Shown: positions 53,390 to 61,632, counted from the first letter of the stretch. The stretch: DNA of 64,000 nt from Maricaulis alexandrii (GCF_005871165.1 NZ_SWKP01000008.1:301638-365637), one strand, 5' to 3'. Made by a program: numbers and translations. The notes: generated from the sequence alone by a model not told the origin.

Positions 53390-54342
53390 GTCCGGAACCG
53401 GACTTTTGCCTGGACGGCAAACGGATCTGGGTCGCCGGGCACACGGGCATGCTGGGCTCGGCTCTGGTCCGGGAACTCGACCGCCGCGGTTGCCGGGATC
53501 TGGTGGGTGCCGACCGGAAGAGCCTCGATCTGCGCGACCCTGACGCCACGACGGACTGGGCCAAACGCGCCCGGCCAGAAATTGTCTTCCTGCCCGCCGG
53601 CACGATTGGAGGCATTCTGGCCAACAAGACCCGGCCAGCCGAATTCATGCGCGACAACATGATGATCGCCGTCAATGTGATCGAAGCCGCGCGCCAGGTC
53701 GGCGTTGAGAAACTCCTCTATGTCGCCTCGTCGGCGGTCTACCCGGTCTCGGCCTCCCAGCCCCTGCGGGAGGTCAGCCTGATGTCCGGCCCCCTGGAAG
53801 AGGCCCATGAAGGCTATTCCATGGCCAAGCTGACCGGCATCAAGCTGTGCGAGACCTATCGCCGCCAGTACAAGTCCAACTATATCGCGGCCCTGCCGAC
53901 CAATCTCTATGGGCCCGGCGATCGCTATGACCTGGAGAACTCTCATGTCATTCCGGCCCTGATCCGGAAGGCCGACGAGGCCCGCCGCAAAGGGGACGCC
54001 GACCTGCATGTCTGGGGCAGCGGTCAGGCCCGGCGGGATTTCCTGCATGTCGATGATTGCGCCCACGCCCTGTGTCATCTGATGGAGCACTATTCCGGTG
54101 CCACGCCGGTTAATGTGGGCAGCGGTCAGGACCTGACCATCGCCGACCTCGCCCGCACCATCATGCGCGTGGTCGGATTGTCCGGCGAATTGCAGTTTGA
54201 TCCGGCCCGGCCTGATGGGGCACCACGGCGCCAGCTGGACACATCCATCCTGGATGGGCTGGGTTGGAGGGCGCGAATTCCGCTGGAGTCGGGATTGGCC
54301 GACGCCTATGCCGATTTCTGCGTCCGGCGGGATATGCAATAA
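53386..54342 (+). CDS. GDP-L-fucose synthase-like reductase lacking the catalytic cysteine
   Basis: A 318-aa extended SDR of the GDP-fucose synthase type: nucleotide loop GHTGMLGSALV near residue 18, AGTIGGILANKTRPAEFM, Y144-x3-K148 (EGYSMAK), GIKLCETYRRQY, ALPTNLYGPGDRYDLENSHVIPAL with H187. The E. coli enzyme's epimerisation cysteine (C109 of SSCIYP) is Ala117 here (SSAVYP). So the protein may reduce without full double epimerisation, or use another product route. No GDP-mannose 4,6-dehydratase gene is in the window. The start is a GTG overlapping the previous stop. Confidence 0.88.
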   Translation: MSPEPDFCLDGKRIWVAGHTGMLGSALVRELDRRGCRDLVGADRKSLDLRDPDATTDWAKRARPEIVFLPAGTIGGILANKTRPAEFMRDNMMIAVNVIEAARQVGVEKLLYVASSAVYPVSASQPLREVSLMSGPLEEAHEGYSMAKLTGIKLCETYRRQYKSNYIAALPTNLYGPGDRYDLENSHVIPALIRKADEARRKGDADLHVWGSGQARRDFLHVDDCAHALCHLMEHYSGATPVNVGSGQDLTIADLARTIMRVVGLSGELQFDPARPDGAPRRQLDTSILDGLGWRARIPLESGLADAYADFCVRRDMQ

Positions 54343-54420
54343 GCCCCTGATCCGGCCTGTGATTTGCATGACATCGGTCAGCAGGCCTCCCCTCGCCTCG
54401 CTCCGGTCGTATTGGCATTG

Positions 54421-54433
54421 TTCGCAACTGCAA
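54421..54433. promoter_or_regulatory. TTCGCAAC[CT]GCAA motif, copy 2
   Basis: TTCGCAACTGCAA differs from the 51007 site at one position. It lies 216 bp before the guanylyltransferase-AGE gene. Confidence 0.35.
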
Positions 54434-54585
54434 TATGTGCTTTCGTGCTTGTCAGGCAAGGCCTGCACGCGCAGGGAGACGAACGGAGGGGGAGCCGTTT
54501 TGTGGATCCCTGTCACCCTGTGTGACACGGGCAGGTTTTGTAGCGATCGGGGACAGTCAAATCTCTGCGAAAGCGTACCGGTTTA

Positions 54586-54604
54586 TAAACCCGTTTCGGG
54601 TTTA
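54586..54604. promoter_or_regulatory. Perfect palindrome before guanylyltransferase-AGE gene
   Basis: TAAACCCG-TTT-CGGGTTTA has 8-bp perfect arms and overlaps a TTTATAAA sequence that could serve as a -10 element. It ends 44 bp before the start codon. It could be an operator or a 5'-UTR hairpin. Confidence 0.5.
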
Positions 54605-54648
54605 GACTTGGCTGAGCGGATTTGAATGGCGCGAATGAGGGGGACGAT

Positions 54649-56844
54649 ATGGTGATCAGACCGATCATCCTGGCCGGAGGAAGCGGGACACGATTGTGGC
54701 CGCTATCGTCCGCCTTGCGCCCCAAGCAGTTCCAGGCCCTGACGGGACAGGCTCCCATGCTGAAGGAGACCCTCGCGCGGGTCGGCCCCGAAGCGTCGGG
54801 CACCTTGCCCGACGGGTTCGCCTTCGGTGACCCGCTGGTGATCGGATCCCTCAAGCATCGCAATCTGATCGAGAGCCTCCTGCCTGATTGCGCCGCCATT
54901 CTGGAACCCTTTGGCCGCAATTCGGCCCCGGCGGCCGCAGCAGCCGCTCTTTCCGTGGCACCGGATGACCTCATCCTTCTGCTGCCGTCCGACCATCACA
55001 TAAAGGACATCAAAGCCTTCCACGCTGCGATCGGGGAAGCCGCCCTGGCCGCAGAGCGCGGCCTGGTCCTGACCTTCGGGGTTGAACCTGACCATCCGGC
55101 GACCGGCTATGGCTATATCGAAAGCGCCTCCGATGCCGGGACTGTTCGCGAGGTTCGGCAATTCGTGGAGAAGCCGGACGCAGAGACCGCGCAATCCTAT
55201 CTGGATACGGGCCGCTACTACTGGAATGCCGGCATCTTCCTGGCGCGGGCCGATACCGTGCTGGACGCGCTGAATTCTTTCGCGCCGGACATTCCGCGGG
55301 CCGTGGAAAAGGCTCTTTCAGGCCAGAGTGGACAGACCCGCATTCTCGACCCGGACGCCTTTGCCCAATCGCCCTCCATCTCCATCGACTACGCCGTGAT
55401 GGAGCCGCTCAGCCGCAAACAGGGCGTGAAGGTGGTACCGGTGGATATGGGCTGGAGTGACCTCGGAGATTACAAGGCCCTGCTGGAAAACCTCGCCGAA
55501 CCGGGGGCGAGTGCGGCCAGCGGCCCGGTCCTGTCCCGGTCGAACACAAATACGCTGATCCGCTCCGACGGTGCCTTCATCACGGCACTGGGCGTTGAAA
55601 ACCTTGCCATTATTGCCCAGGGCCGCAACCTGCTCGTGGCCGACCTCTCCTGTGCCCAAGAGGTCAAGCTGGGGGCTGCCGCGTCCGAGCATTTTGGGGT
55701 CGGCCATCTTCTGCCGCCCGAGATCGGAGAGCGGGTCCGGGACTGGCTGTTCACCGAACTCATGCCCTTCTGGGCCGAGCATGCCTGGGACGCGGAGAAT
55801 GGCGGCTTCCGGGAAGCCCTGTCCCTCACAGATCCGGTTGAAGAAACACATGATTATCGTCGCACCCGGGTTCAGGCACGACAGATTTATGCCTTCGCCC
55901 ATGCCAAGATCCTGGGCTGGGACGGCCCCGCCGACGACCTGATGGCAAAAGGCTTGTCCTACCTGTTCGAACAGGCCTGGCAGGGCGGAAAGGGTTTTGC
56001 CCATCGCCTTGATCAAAAAGGCACAATTCTGGACGATCGGCTGGACACCTATGACCATGCCTTCGTCATGACAGCCTGCGCCTGGGCGCATCGGGCCGGA
56101 ATGGGTGGCGATCTGGAAGCCTGGGCCCGCAAGACCGTGGCCGTCCTGGACGCCAACATGGCCCGGCCGAAAGGCGGATTTGGCGGCGGATACTGGGATG
56201 ACAATACCGGCCGGAATGCGCTGCGGGCCAATCCGCACATGCATTTGCTGGAAGCCTTCCTGGCGCTCTACGAGGCCTTCGGCACACCGGACTGGCTGGA
56301 CCGTGCCCTGGGGATTGTCACCCTGTTCGAGCGCTACATGTTCGATCCCCAGGATGATTGCGTGATCGAGCATTTCAACAAGGACTGGCAACCGCACCCG
56401 GACAAGGGCGGCCGGATCGAACCAGGCCATGCCTATGAATGGGCAACCCTTTTGGCGAAATTCGAAATGCTGTCCGGCCGCGACCTGGCCAGCTGGCGCC
56501 GCCGCCTGATCGCCGGGGCCGACACGCATGGCCGCTGCGACGATACTGGGTTTGCCTGCAATTGTGTGGCACCGGACGGCACTCCGATCGATGCCGGCCG
56601 CCGCCTCTGGCCCCAGACCGAAATGCTCCGCGCCCGGCTGAGCACGCCCAATGCGACCAGCCTCACCGACGTGGAAAGCCTGGTGGACAAGCTCTTCCAA
56701 TCCTATCTCACGGATGGCGGCCCGGGACGCTGGATGGACAGTTATGACGCGGCCGGAAACCCCGATGCCAAGGACGTCCCCGCCAGCATCCTTTATCACA
56801 TCTTCTCCAGCCTCTCGATGATCGTGGATGGTCGGAGGGCGTAA
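54649..56844 (+). CDS. Mannose-1-phosphate guanylyltransferase fused to an AGE-family epimerase/isomerase domain
   Basis: A 731-aa bifunctional enzyme. Residues 1-340 are a GDP-mannose pyrophosphorylase: ILAGGSGTRLWPLSSALRPKQF, LEPFGRNSAPAAAAAA, FVEKPDAETA and VPVDMGWSDLGDY. Residues about 358-731 are an N-acylglucosamine-2-epimerase (AGE)/mannose-6-phosphate-isomerase-type alpha6/alpha6 barrel: RRTRVQARQIYAFAHAK, DQKGTILDDRLDTYDHAFV, NPHMHLLEAFLALYEAFG, EPGHAYEWATLLAKFEML and RLWPQTEMLRA. It would make mannose-6-phosphate and GDP-mannose, feeding GME and the reductase. Start preceded by GAGGGGG. Confidence 0.92.
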   Translation: MVIRPIILAGGSGTRLWPLSSALRPKQFQALTGQAPMLKETLARVGPEASGTLPDGFAFGDPLVIGSLKHRNLIESLLPDCAAILEPFGRNSAPAAAAAALSVAPDDLILLLPSDHHIKDIKAFHAAIGEAALAAERGLVLTFGVEPDHPATGYGYIESASDAGTVREVRQFVEKPDAETAQSYLDTGRYYWNAGIFLARADTVLDALNSFAPDIPRAVEKALSGQSGQTRILDPDAFAQSPSISIDYAVMEPLSRKQGVKVVPVDMGWSDLGDYKALLENLAEPGASAASGPVLSRSNTNTLIRSDGAFITALGVENLAIIAQGRNLLVADLSCAQEVKLGAAASEHFGVGHLLPPEIGERVRDWLFTELMPFWAEHAWDAENGGFREALSLTDPVEETHDYRRTRVQARQIYAFAHAKILGWDGPADDLMAKGLSYLFEQAWQGGKGFAHRLDQKGTILDDRLDTYDHAFVMTACAWAHRAGMGGDLEAWARKTVAVLDANMARPKGGFGGGYWDDNTGRNALRANPHMHLLEAFLALYEAFGTPDWLDRALGIVTLFERYMFDPQDDCVIEHFNKDWQPHPDKGGRIEPGHAYEWATLLAKFEMLSGRDLASWRRRLIAGADTHGRCDDTGFACNCVAPDGTPIDAGRRLWPQTEMLRARLSTPNATSLTDVESLVDKLFQSYLTDGGPGRWMDSYDAAGNPDAKDVPASILYHIFSSLSMIVDGRRA

Positions 56845-56922
56845 TTTAGCCTGAGCTAATCCGAGCCCGAGACACACTGGGAACCCTTGGGAAATCGAGG
56901 GAAGACATTGCCCCTTGGCTTT

Positions 56923-57648
56923 CTACTGTACTGAAGCCGTCGGACGGATAGTGATTTCTGTTGTGTCAACGGTCGCCGGCGCTTCAATCAATTGTCGGAC
57001 CGCGCGGGCAATGTCAGCTGGGCGCAATGCGATAGCGCGATAGTCGTCGATGAACGCCTTGGTTTCGGCGTGCGTGATGCCTGACGCCAGCTCGCTTTCC
57101 ACAACGCCGGGATTCACACAGGTGACCCTGACCGCGCTGCTTTCCTGCCGAAGACCATCCGAGATCGCGCGTACGGCAAACTTCGTGCCGCAATACACGG
57201 CGGCCGTCGGGACCGATTGCAAAGCCCCGACAGAACCAATGTTGATGATCTGCCCGGATCCTTGCGCTTCCATCGCCGGAAGAACGGCCCCGATTCCCCA
57301 GAGAACACCCTTGATATTCACATCCACCATGCGATCCCACTCGTCATGCTCGCCCGCCGCCAGTGGTGACAGCGGCATGACGCCCGCATTATTGACCAGC
57401 ACATCGACCCGACCCCACAAGGCCATCGCCTGCTTGGCGAAGGACTGAACGCTTAGGCGATCCACGACGTCCAGCGCAGCGGTCTCAACCACCGCGCCCT
57501 CGGCACGCAGCTCGTCCGCGAGCGCCCCCAAACGGTCTGTGCGTCGTGCCCCCAGCAGGAGTTTGGCATCGGGCATGAGCGCCAATTCACGTGCGATACC
57601 CGCACCAATTCCGCTGGATGCTCCAGTGATGAGGATCACCTTGGTCAT
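56923..57648 (-). CDS. Short-chain dehydrogenase/reductase
   Basis: A 241-aa classical SDR with cofactor loop TGASSGIG at residues 8-15, NNAG (86-89), and the S139, Y152, K156 triad in IGSVG...VYCGTK. It is probably NADP-dependent (ARR after the second strand) with unknown substrate. It is divergent from a LysR gene 100 bp away, the usual arrangement of a regulator and its target. Codon use looks less GC-biased than the neighbouring polysaccharide genes. Confidence 0.92.
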   Translation of the reverse strand: MTKVILITGASSGIGAGIARELALMPDAKLLLGARRTDRLGALADELRAEGAVVETAALDVVDRLSVQSFAKQAMALWGRVDVLVNNAGVMPLSPLAAGEHDEWDRMVDVNIKGVLWGIGAVLPAMEAQGSGQIINIGSVGALQSVPTAAVYCGTKFAVRAISDGLRQESSAVRVTCVNPGVVESELASGITHAETKAFIDDYRAIALRPADIARAVRQLIEAPATVDTTEITIRPTASVQ

Positions 57649-57748
57649 GATTGGCTCCTATTGAGTTTGACTTCAGCCATGAATGGACCCCGGTTATTGT
57701 TTCCGGTACCCCGCCAGTCCTGAACTAAGTGGTTAGCAAAACTCGACA

Positions 57749-58621
57749 ATGGATCTTAATCTTATCCCGCTGCTGATCGCCGTGGCCGAAGAGCGGAACT
57801 TTCGCGCAGCTGCAGATAGACTCGGAGTGACACGCTCTGCTGTCAGCCAGGGCGTCAGGCGATTGGAAGACGCGCTTGGCCAGCAGCTGGTGATGCGCAC
57901 CACGCGCTCGGTGCGGCTGACGGAGGCCGGTTCACGGCTGGTAGAAAGTGTGCGCGGCCCGCTTCAGTCTGTGCAAGATGCGCTTGAAGCACGTGACGAG
58001 GTCCCCCGGGGCAGGCTGCGGTTGGCGGTGGCCTCGATTGCCGAGCCCTTTCTGGCCGGTCCGCTATTGGCACGGTTCGCGGAGCAACATCCCGAAGTGA
58101 CAATCGACGTGACCGTCACGGATGATGAATTCGACATAGTCGCACATGGCTTTGACGCCGGCGTCAGGCTCGGCGAAGTCATTGAGCAGGACATGATCGC
58201 GGTGCCAGTCGGTGGCCCACAGCGTGAGATCGCTGCCGCATCGCCTGGCTACCTCACCAGCTCCGGGACTCCCAAGCACCCAAGCGACCTGCTGAAACAT
58301 CGATGCATCGGCTGGCGACCTGCACCGGAAACGGCGCCGTGGCGGTGGGAGTTTTCGGATGCGGGTCAGCCCTTCAATGTTGCCGTCGAACCGCAGGTTA
58401 CCACCAACGACTTGCGCCTTATGCTGCGCGTCGCCATAGCCAATGGCGGCATCACATTTGGTCCGTGGGAGTGTTTCGAGGAATTCTTCGCGCAAGGCAG
58501 CCTGGTTCCGCTCCTTGAAGAATACTTGCCACCTTTCGCGGGCTTTTATCTCTATTTCCCTCAGCGCTTACACATGGCGCCGAAGCTTCGTGCCCTCGTT
58601 GACCACGTGCGGAAGTGGTGA
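57749..58621 (+). CDS. LysR family transcriptional regulator
   Basis: A 290-aa LTTR: N-terminal winged helix (LNLIPLLIAVAEERNFRAAA, DRLGVTRSAVSQGVRRLED) and a C-terminal effector domain (GRLRLAVASIAEPFLAGPLL, ITFGPWECFEEFFAQGSLVPL). It faces the SDR gene across 100 bp, so it probably controls that gene. It has the same less-biased codon use as the SDR, so the pair may have been acquired together. Confidence 0.92.
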   Translation: MDLNLIPLLIAVAEERNFRAAADRLGVTRSAVSQGVRRLEDALGQQLVMRTTRSVRLTEAGSRLVESVRGPLQSVQDALEARDEVPRGRLRLAVASIAEPFLAGPLLARFAEQHPEVTIDVTVTDDEFDIVAHGFDAGVRLGEVIEQDMIAVPVGGPQREIAAASPGYLTSSGTPKHPSDLLKHRCIGWRPAPETAPWRWEFSDAGQPFNVAVEPQVTTNDLRLMLRVAIANGGITFGPWECFEEFFAQGSLVPLLEEYLPPFAGFYLYFPQRLHMAPKLRALVDHVRKW

Positions 58622-58813
58622 CCAAATTGTTCGGAGACAAGCGGTTCCGCTGAACTTGTTTCTTCAGGGATCCAGACGTCCTGACTCCAACAAGCTCGAA
58701 GCTCCGGATTGAACGGCGCATCTCACCCGGACGCTGTCCGAACACTGGAAAGAGTTGGGTGTTGCGTTCGATCGAAGCGAGAATGGCCCGCCCGGCGGCA
58801 CCAGACCCAACCC

Positions 58814-58893
58814 CCCCAGCCTTGCGCCCGTCCCAGAGAGTATCGGCTCCGTCACCGAATGCGGCAACAGGCTCGGGTCGAGCGGAGCGGGAA
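58814..58893 (-). repeat. tRNA-linked repeat element, copy 2 (3' of tRNA-Arg)
   Basis: Reading on the minus strand, this element starts 11 nt after the tRNA-Arg CCA and aligns over about 80 columns with the element 3' of tRNA-Thr (7743-7823). The leading 20 nt are identical. The hairpin equivalent is TGCCG...CGGTG, with two wobble pairs replacing Watson-Crick pairs. Similarity continues more weakly to about 58745. Confidence 0.7.
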
Positions 58894-58904
58894 GAAGGGA
58901 ATAA

Positions 58905-58981
58905 TGGCGCACCCATCAGGATTCGAACCTGAGACCTCTGCCTTCGGAGGGCAGCGCTCTATCCAGCTGAGCTATGGGTGC
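58905..58981 (-). tRNA. tRNA-Arg(CCG)
   Basis: A 77-nt tRNA with encoded CCA on the minus strand: acceptor GCACCCA pairs with TGGGTGC, anticodon arm CTGCC-CTCCGAA-GGCAG with anticodon CCG (reads CGG, Arg), and T arm CAGGTTCGAATCCTG. Confidence 0.97.
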
Positions 58982-59042
58982 GTTTCAGGGCGAGGCTTAC
59001 CCGATGCAGGGGCGGGGCGCAATTGGGTTGCGCTTTGTTGTT

Positions 59043-59426
59043 TCAGCAGGCCGCGCCGGTGCCCTTGAACAGGGCGCGAGCGGCGATCAGGACGAAGCCG
59101 GCCACAATGACGGCGATCGCGATCCAGGCGGCAAGGCCGATCGGGGCGAACAGCCAGACGAGGCTGTGGCCGAGCCCGGCCAGCACCATGGTCCGGGCGA
59201 AGAAGCGCTTGAAGGCCGCCTGACCCGGTTTGGCCGCTTCCCCTGGCAGGCGTTTGGCGACCGGGTTGGAGAAGACGGCCACGGTCAGCCCGGCGATGAT
59301 GCCCATGACCCGGTCCGGCATGTCATCCGGGATCCATCCCTGATCATTCGCCGCCGTGGCCGCGAGCGCCGCCAGGATGATGAGGACAGCATAGCCGATG
59401 GCGAAGCCGAGATTGCGGGTGATCAT
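59043..59426 (-). CDS. Four-helix membrane protein paired with an ArsR regulator
   Basis: A 127-aa protein with four hydrophobic segments: [56 protein letters not shown] and [20 protein letters not shown]. Its ATG overlaps the stop of the ArsR gene by 4 bp, so they are coupled. ArsR/SdpR-type regulators often sit next to membrane proteins of the SdpI or similar kind, but this sequence is not clearly one of them. Function unknown. Confidence 0.8.
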   Translation of the reverse strand: MITRNLGFAIGYAVLIILAALAATAANDQGWIPDDMPDRVMGIIAGLTVAVFSNPVAKRLPGEAAKPGQAAFKRFFARTMVLAGLGHSLVWLFAPIGLAAWIAIAVIVAGFVLIAARALFKGTGAAC

Positions 59427-59710
59427 TGGGGATCTCCTTTGGGAGTGTCGGATCCGAGGCCGAACAGGCCGGCAAAGCCGAGCAGGGCTTCTTCCAGGAC
59501 GGACACGTTGAGATGATAGATGAGCGACTTTCCCTGGCGCTCCGTGGTCACCAGACCGGCTTCGCGCAGCACGGCGAAATGCGCGGACATGGTGGGTTTG
59601 GAGACCGGAAACCCATCCGCCAGCTCGCCAGCGGATTTCGGACCGGCCTTGAGGCGTTCGAGAACCTGACGGCGGGTCGGGTCGGCCAGGGCTTTGAAGA
59701 CATCACTCAT
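59423..59710 (-). CDS. ArsR/SdpR-type winged-helix regulator
   Basis: A 95-aa repressor-like protein with the ArsR fold: FKALADPTRRQVLERLKAGP, SAGELADGFPVSKPTMSAHF, and REAGLVTTERQGKSLIYHLN. No metal-binding ELCVCDL-type cysteine motif is present, so it is of the SdpR/autorepressor branch rather than an arsenic sensor. An inverted repeat overlaps its upstream region, suggesting autoregulation of the two-gene operon. Confidence 0.92.
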   Translation of the reverse strand: MSDVFKALADPTRRQVLERLKAGPKSAGELADGFPVSKPTMSAHFAVLREAGLVTTERQGKSLIYHLNVSVLEEALLGFAGLFGLGSDTPKGDPQ

Positions 59711-59715
59711 GATTA

Positions 59716-59741
59716 GACAATTAGCTAGTTATCGAATTGTC
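59716..59741. promoter_or_regulatory. Inverted repeat upstream of arsR-type gene
   Basis: GACAATT and AATTGTC, 7-bp perfect arms 12 bp apart, begin 5 bp before the start codon. This is a good position for an ArsR operator. Binding is inferred. Confidence 0.55.
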
Positions 59742-59747
59742 GTCAAG

Positions 59748-59779
59748 AAAAAGAGGCCCGTCCAAATCGAGCGGGCCTC
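59748..59779 (-). terminator. Rho-independent terminator
   Basis: On the minus strand GAGGCCCG...CGGGCCTC forms an 8-bp stem followed by TTTTTCTTG. It is 27 bp beyond the stop of the 59806 gene and insulates it from the ArsR operon. Confidence 0.8.
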
Positions 59780-59805
59780 ATGCAGAGCGTCGAACGCCCG
59801 TGGGA

Positions 59806-60195
59806 TCAGGCAAATGAGCCGTCTTCCATCCCGTCGCCATCGGCATCATCCATGTCGCCGGAATTGCGCCGGCCACCCAGATCATCCCCGGTCTCATCAT
59901 CCCGGCGGCGACGGCCACCGCGTTGATGCTCGGCATAGCCGGTCAGGCCGACCCCCCAATCCCGGTCATAACCATCGACCCCGCGATTGCGGAAGCGCAG
60001 TTTGGGGCCCGGTTTGAGGATCCAAGCATGGACCCAGAGCGCGGCCAGGGCCGAAACCAGGATCAGACCCGCCGCGAAACCGGCACCGATCTGCCCCTGG
60101 GGCTGGAGGAAAATGCCGAAGAACCAGGCGAGGGCGAGGAAAAGCGGCACCGAGACCATGAAAGCGAATGCTCGCCGGACCGGATGTGCACGCAT
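59806..60195 (-). CDS. Membrane protein with charged Asp/Arg-rich tail
   Basis: A 129-aa protein with two hydrophobic segments (AFMVSVPLFLALAWFFGIFL and GQIGAGFAAGLILVSALAAL) and a C-terminal tail very rich in Arg, then Asp and Gly (EHQRGGRRRRDDETGDD, DMDDADGDGMEDG). AGGGAGGG precedes the ATG. No family is recognised. It stands alone before a terminator. Confidence 0.7.
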   Translation of the reverse strand: MRAHPVRRAFAFMVSVPLFLALAWFFGIFLQPQGQIGAGFAAGLILVSALAALWVHAWILKPGPKLRFRNRGVDGYDRDWGVGLTGYAEHQRGGRRRRDDETGDDLGGRRNSGDMDDADGDGMEDGSFA

Positions 60196-60333
60196 GATAC
60201 CCTCCCTTTCTTCAGTGCGGATAAGTCCGCTGTGCATCCCCCTGGATGCACACGCAGACTGCGGTCCAATCGTGCCGGAAAAAGGGCAGGTTGCAGGGGA
60301 CATGTCCCGGCCCTGTCCCGCTAGCGCAAAAGG

Positions 60334-61293
60334 TCAGGCCGGTTCACGATTATAGGTCAGGGCCAGGAAGACATCTTCCAGATCGGCTTCCTCGGTGCGC
60401 AGATCATCGATGCGGTTCCCGGAGGCCCGGAATTTCTCGATCATCTCGGCCACGGACTGCTCGCCATAGCGATAGGTGATGGCCAGGGCCCCGCCCGGAC
60501 GGATCTCCGCATCATAACCGGCCAGCTCGGCCGGGACCTCGGTCAGGCTTTCGACCGGTTCGATCACCAGCGTCTTGGAATCCATCCGCTTGAGCAGGGT
60601 TTCCTTGGGCTCGCAGGCGATCACCTCACCTTGGTCGACAATGGCGATCTCGTCGCAGAGTTCCTGGGCTTCCTCGAGATAGTGCGTGGTGAGCACGATC
60701 GTCGTACCGCGATCATGCAGTTCGCGCACATAGTCCCAGAGCTGGCGGCGCAGTTCGATATCGACCCCGGCCGTCGGCTCATCGAGCACCAGGACAGGCG
60801 GCGCATGGACCATGGCCTTGGCGACCAGGAGGCGCCGCTTCATGCCACCGGACAATTGACGGACATAGGCATCGCGCTTGTCGGACAGGCCGACCGCCTC
60901 AAGCAATTCATCCGTGCGGCGCTCGGATTTGGGGACGCCGTAGAAGCCGGCCATGAGTTCCAGGGTCTCATAGGGCGTGAAGAACACGTCCATATTGATT
61001 TCCTGCGGCACGACCCCGATCGCGGCGCGGGCGGCGCGGCTGTCCTGGTCGATATCGATGCCCCAGGTCCGCGCCGTTCCGGAGGTCTTGTTCACCAGGC
61101 CGGCAAAGATGTTGATGAAGGTCGACTTGCCCGCCCCGTTGGGACCGAGAAGGCCGAAAATGGAACCGCGCGGCACGCGCAGGTCCACGCCCTTGAGGGC
61201 TTCCTTGGGCGGCGCCGAGCCGGACCCGCGATAGGTCTTCTTCAGACCGATGGCTTCAAGGGCGTATTCGGGAAGGTTTGAACTGTCGGACAT
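60334..61293 (-). CDS. ABC transporter ATP-binding protein
   Basis: A 319-aa ABC ATPase: Walker A GPNGAGKS near residue 52, Q-loop VVPQEINMDVF, signature QLSGGMKRRLLVAKAMVH, Walker B VLVLDEPTAGVD, and the H-loop LTTHYLEEAQELCDEIAIV. The DrrA/CcmA-like sequence and C-terminal extension (residues 240-319) fit an exporter of the drug or polysaccharide ABC-2 type. No permease gene is adjacent, so its partner is elsewhere. Confidence 0.92.
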   Translation of the reverse strand: MSDSSNLPEYALEAIGLKKTYRGSGSAPPKEALKGVDLRVPRGSIFGLLGPNGAGKSTFINIFAGLVNKTSGTARTWGIDIDQDSRAARAAIGVVPQEINMDVFFTPYETLELMAGFYGVPKSERRTDELLEAVGLSDKRDAYVRQLSGGMKRRLLVAKAMVHAPPVLVLDEPTAGVDIELRRQLWDYVRELHDRGTTIVLTTHYLEEAQELCDEIAIVDQGEVIACEPKETLLKRMDSKTLVIEPVESLTEVPAELAGYDAEIRPGGALAITYRYGEQSVAEMIEKFRASGNRIDDLRTEEADLEDVFLALTYNREPA

Positions 61294-61305
61294 GTCGCCT
61301 CGGAA

Positions 61306-61333
61306 TTGACGTCAACGGGTCAACCGCCATAAC
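61306..61333 (+). promoter_or_regulatory. Possible sigma70-type promoter for the zinc-finger gene
   Basis: TTGACG, a 16-bp spacer and CATAAC lie in the divergent spacer between the ABC ATPase and the zinc-finger gene. TTGACGTCAA is also a perfect 10-bp palindrome. The match is moderate. Confidence 0.35.
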
Positions 61334-61385
61334 TAGGCAGTATACCTAGGGATCGTCTCATCATCTGTCCATGAGGGCACCGACA

Positions 61386-61583
61386 ATGGCCAATGCATCC
61401 ATCCCGGTTCCGCCGCCGGAAGTGATCGTCACCGAAGACCACCGCATCGCCTGTGATGGCGGTGGCGGCGCGCTGGGCCATCCCCGGGTTTACCTGGAAA
61501 TGGGCGAAGACGACTTCGTCGAGTGCGGCTATTGCGACCGCCGGTTCGTGAAAAAAGGCTCTTCGGAAGACCCGAACGCCTGA
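61386..61583 (+). CDS. Small CHCC zinc-finger protein
   Basis: A 65-aa protein with the zf-CHCC pattern of the NDUFS6-related family: CDGGGGALGHPRVYL, then VECGYCDRRFV (Cys, His, Cys, Cys). Such proteins are small zinc-binding proteins found across alphaproteobacteria, and the domain is shared with a complex I subunit. The second ATG was chosen since GAGGG precedes it; the first gives five extra residues. It is in line with the DASS transporter 49 bp downstream. Confidence 0.9.
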   Translation: MANASIPVPPPEVIVTEDHRIACDGGGGALGHPRVYLEMGEDDFVECGYCDRRFVKKGSSEDPNA

Positions 61584-61632
61584 TCACAGACCTGCCGACC
61601 TTGGCCGCCGCAAGACGACTGGGGAGGCGTCT

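Larger units (their letters stand above)
54343..54648. other. Non-coding spacer with regulatory-looking dyads
   Basis: A 306-bp spacer between the reductase and the guanylyltransferase gene. It contains TTCGCAACTGCAA (54421), a CCC-TGTGTGACAC-GGG partial hairpin near 54520-54535 and the perfect dyad at 54586. This should be the promoter of the plus-strand gene at 54649. No ORF of its own is credible. Confidence 0.5.

Noticed and set aside
58905..58981. tRNA-Arg as an integration site of an island
   Set aside because: No integrase, no duplicated tRNA 3' end and no phage genes nearby; the flanking repeat is shared with tRNA-Thr and is not an att duplication.
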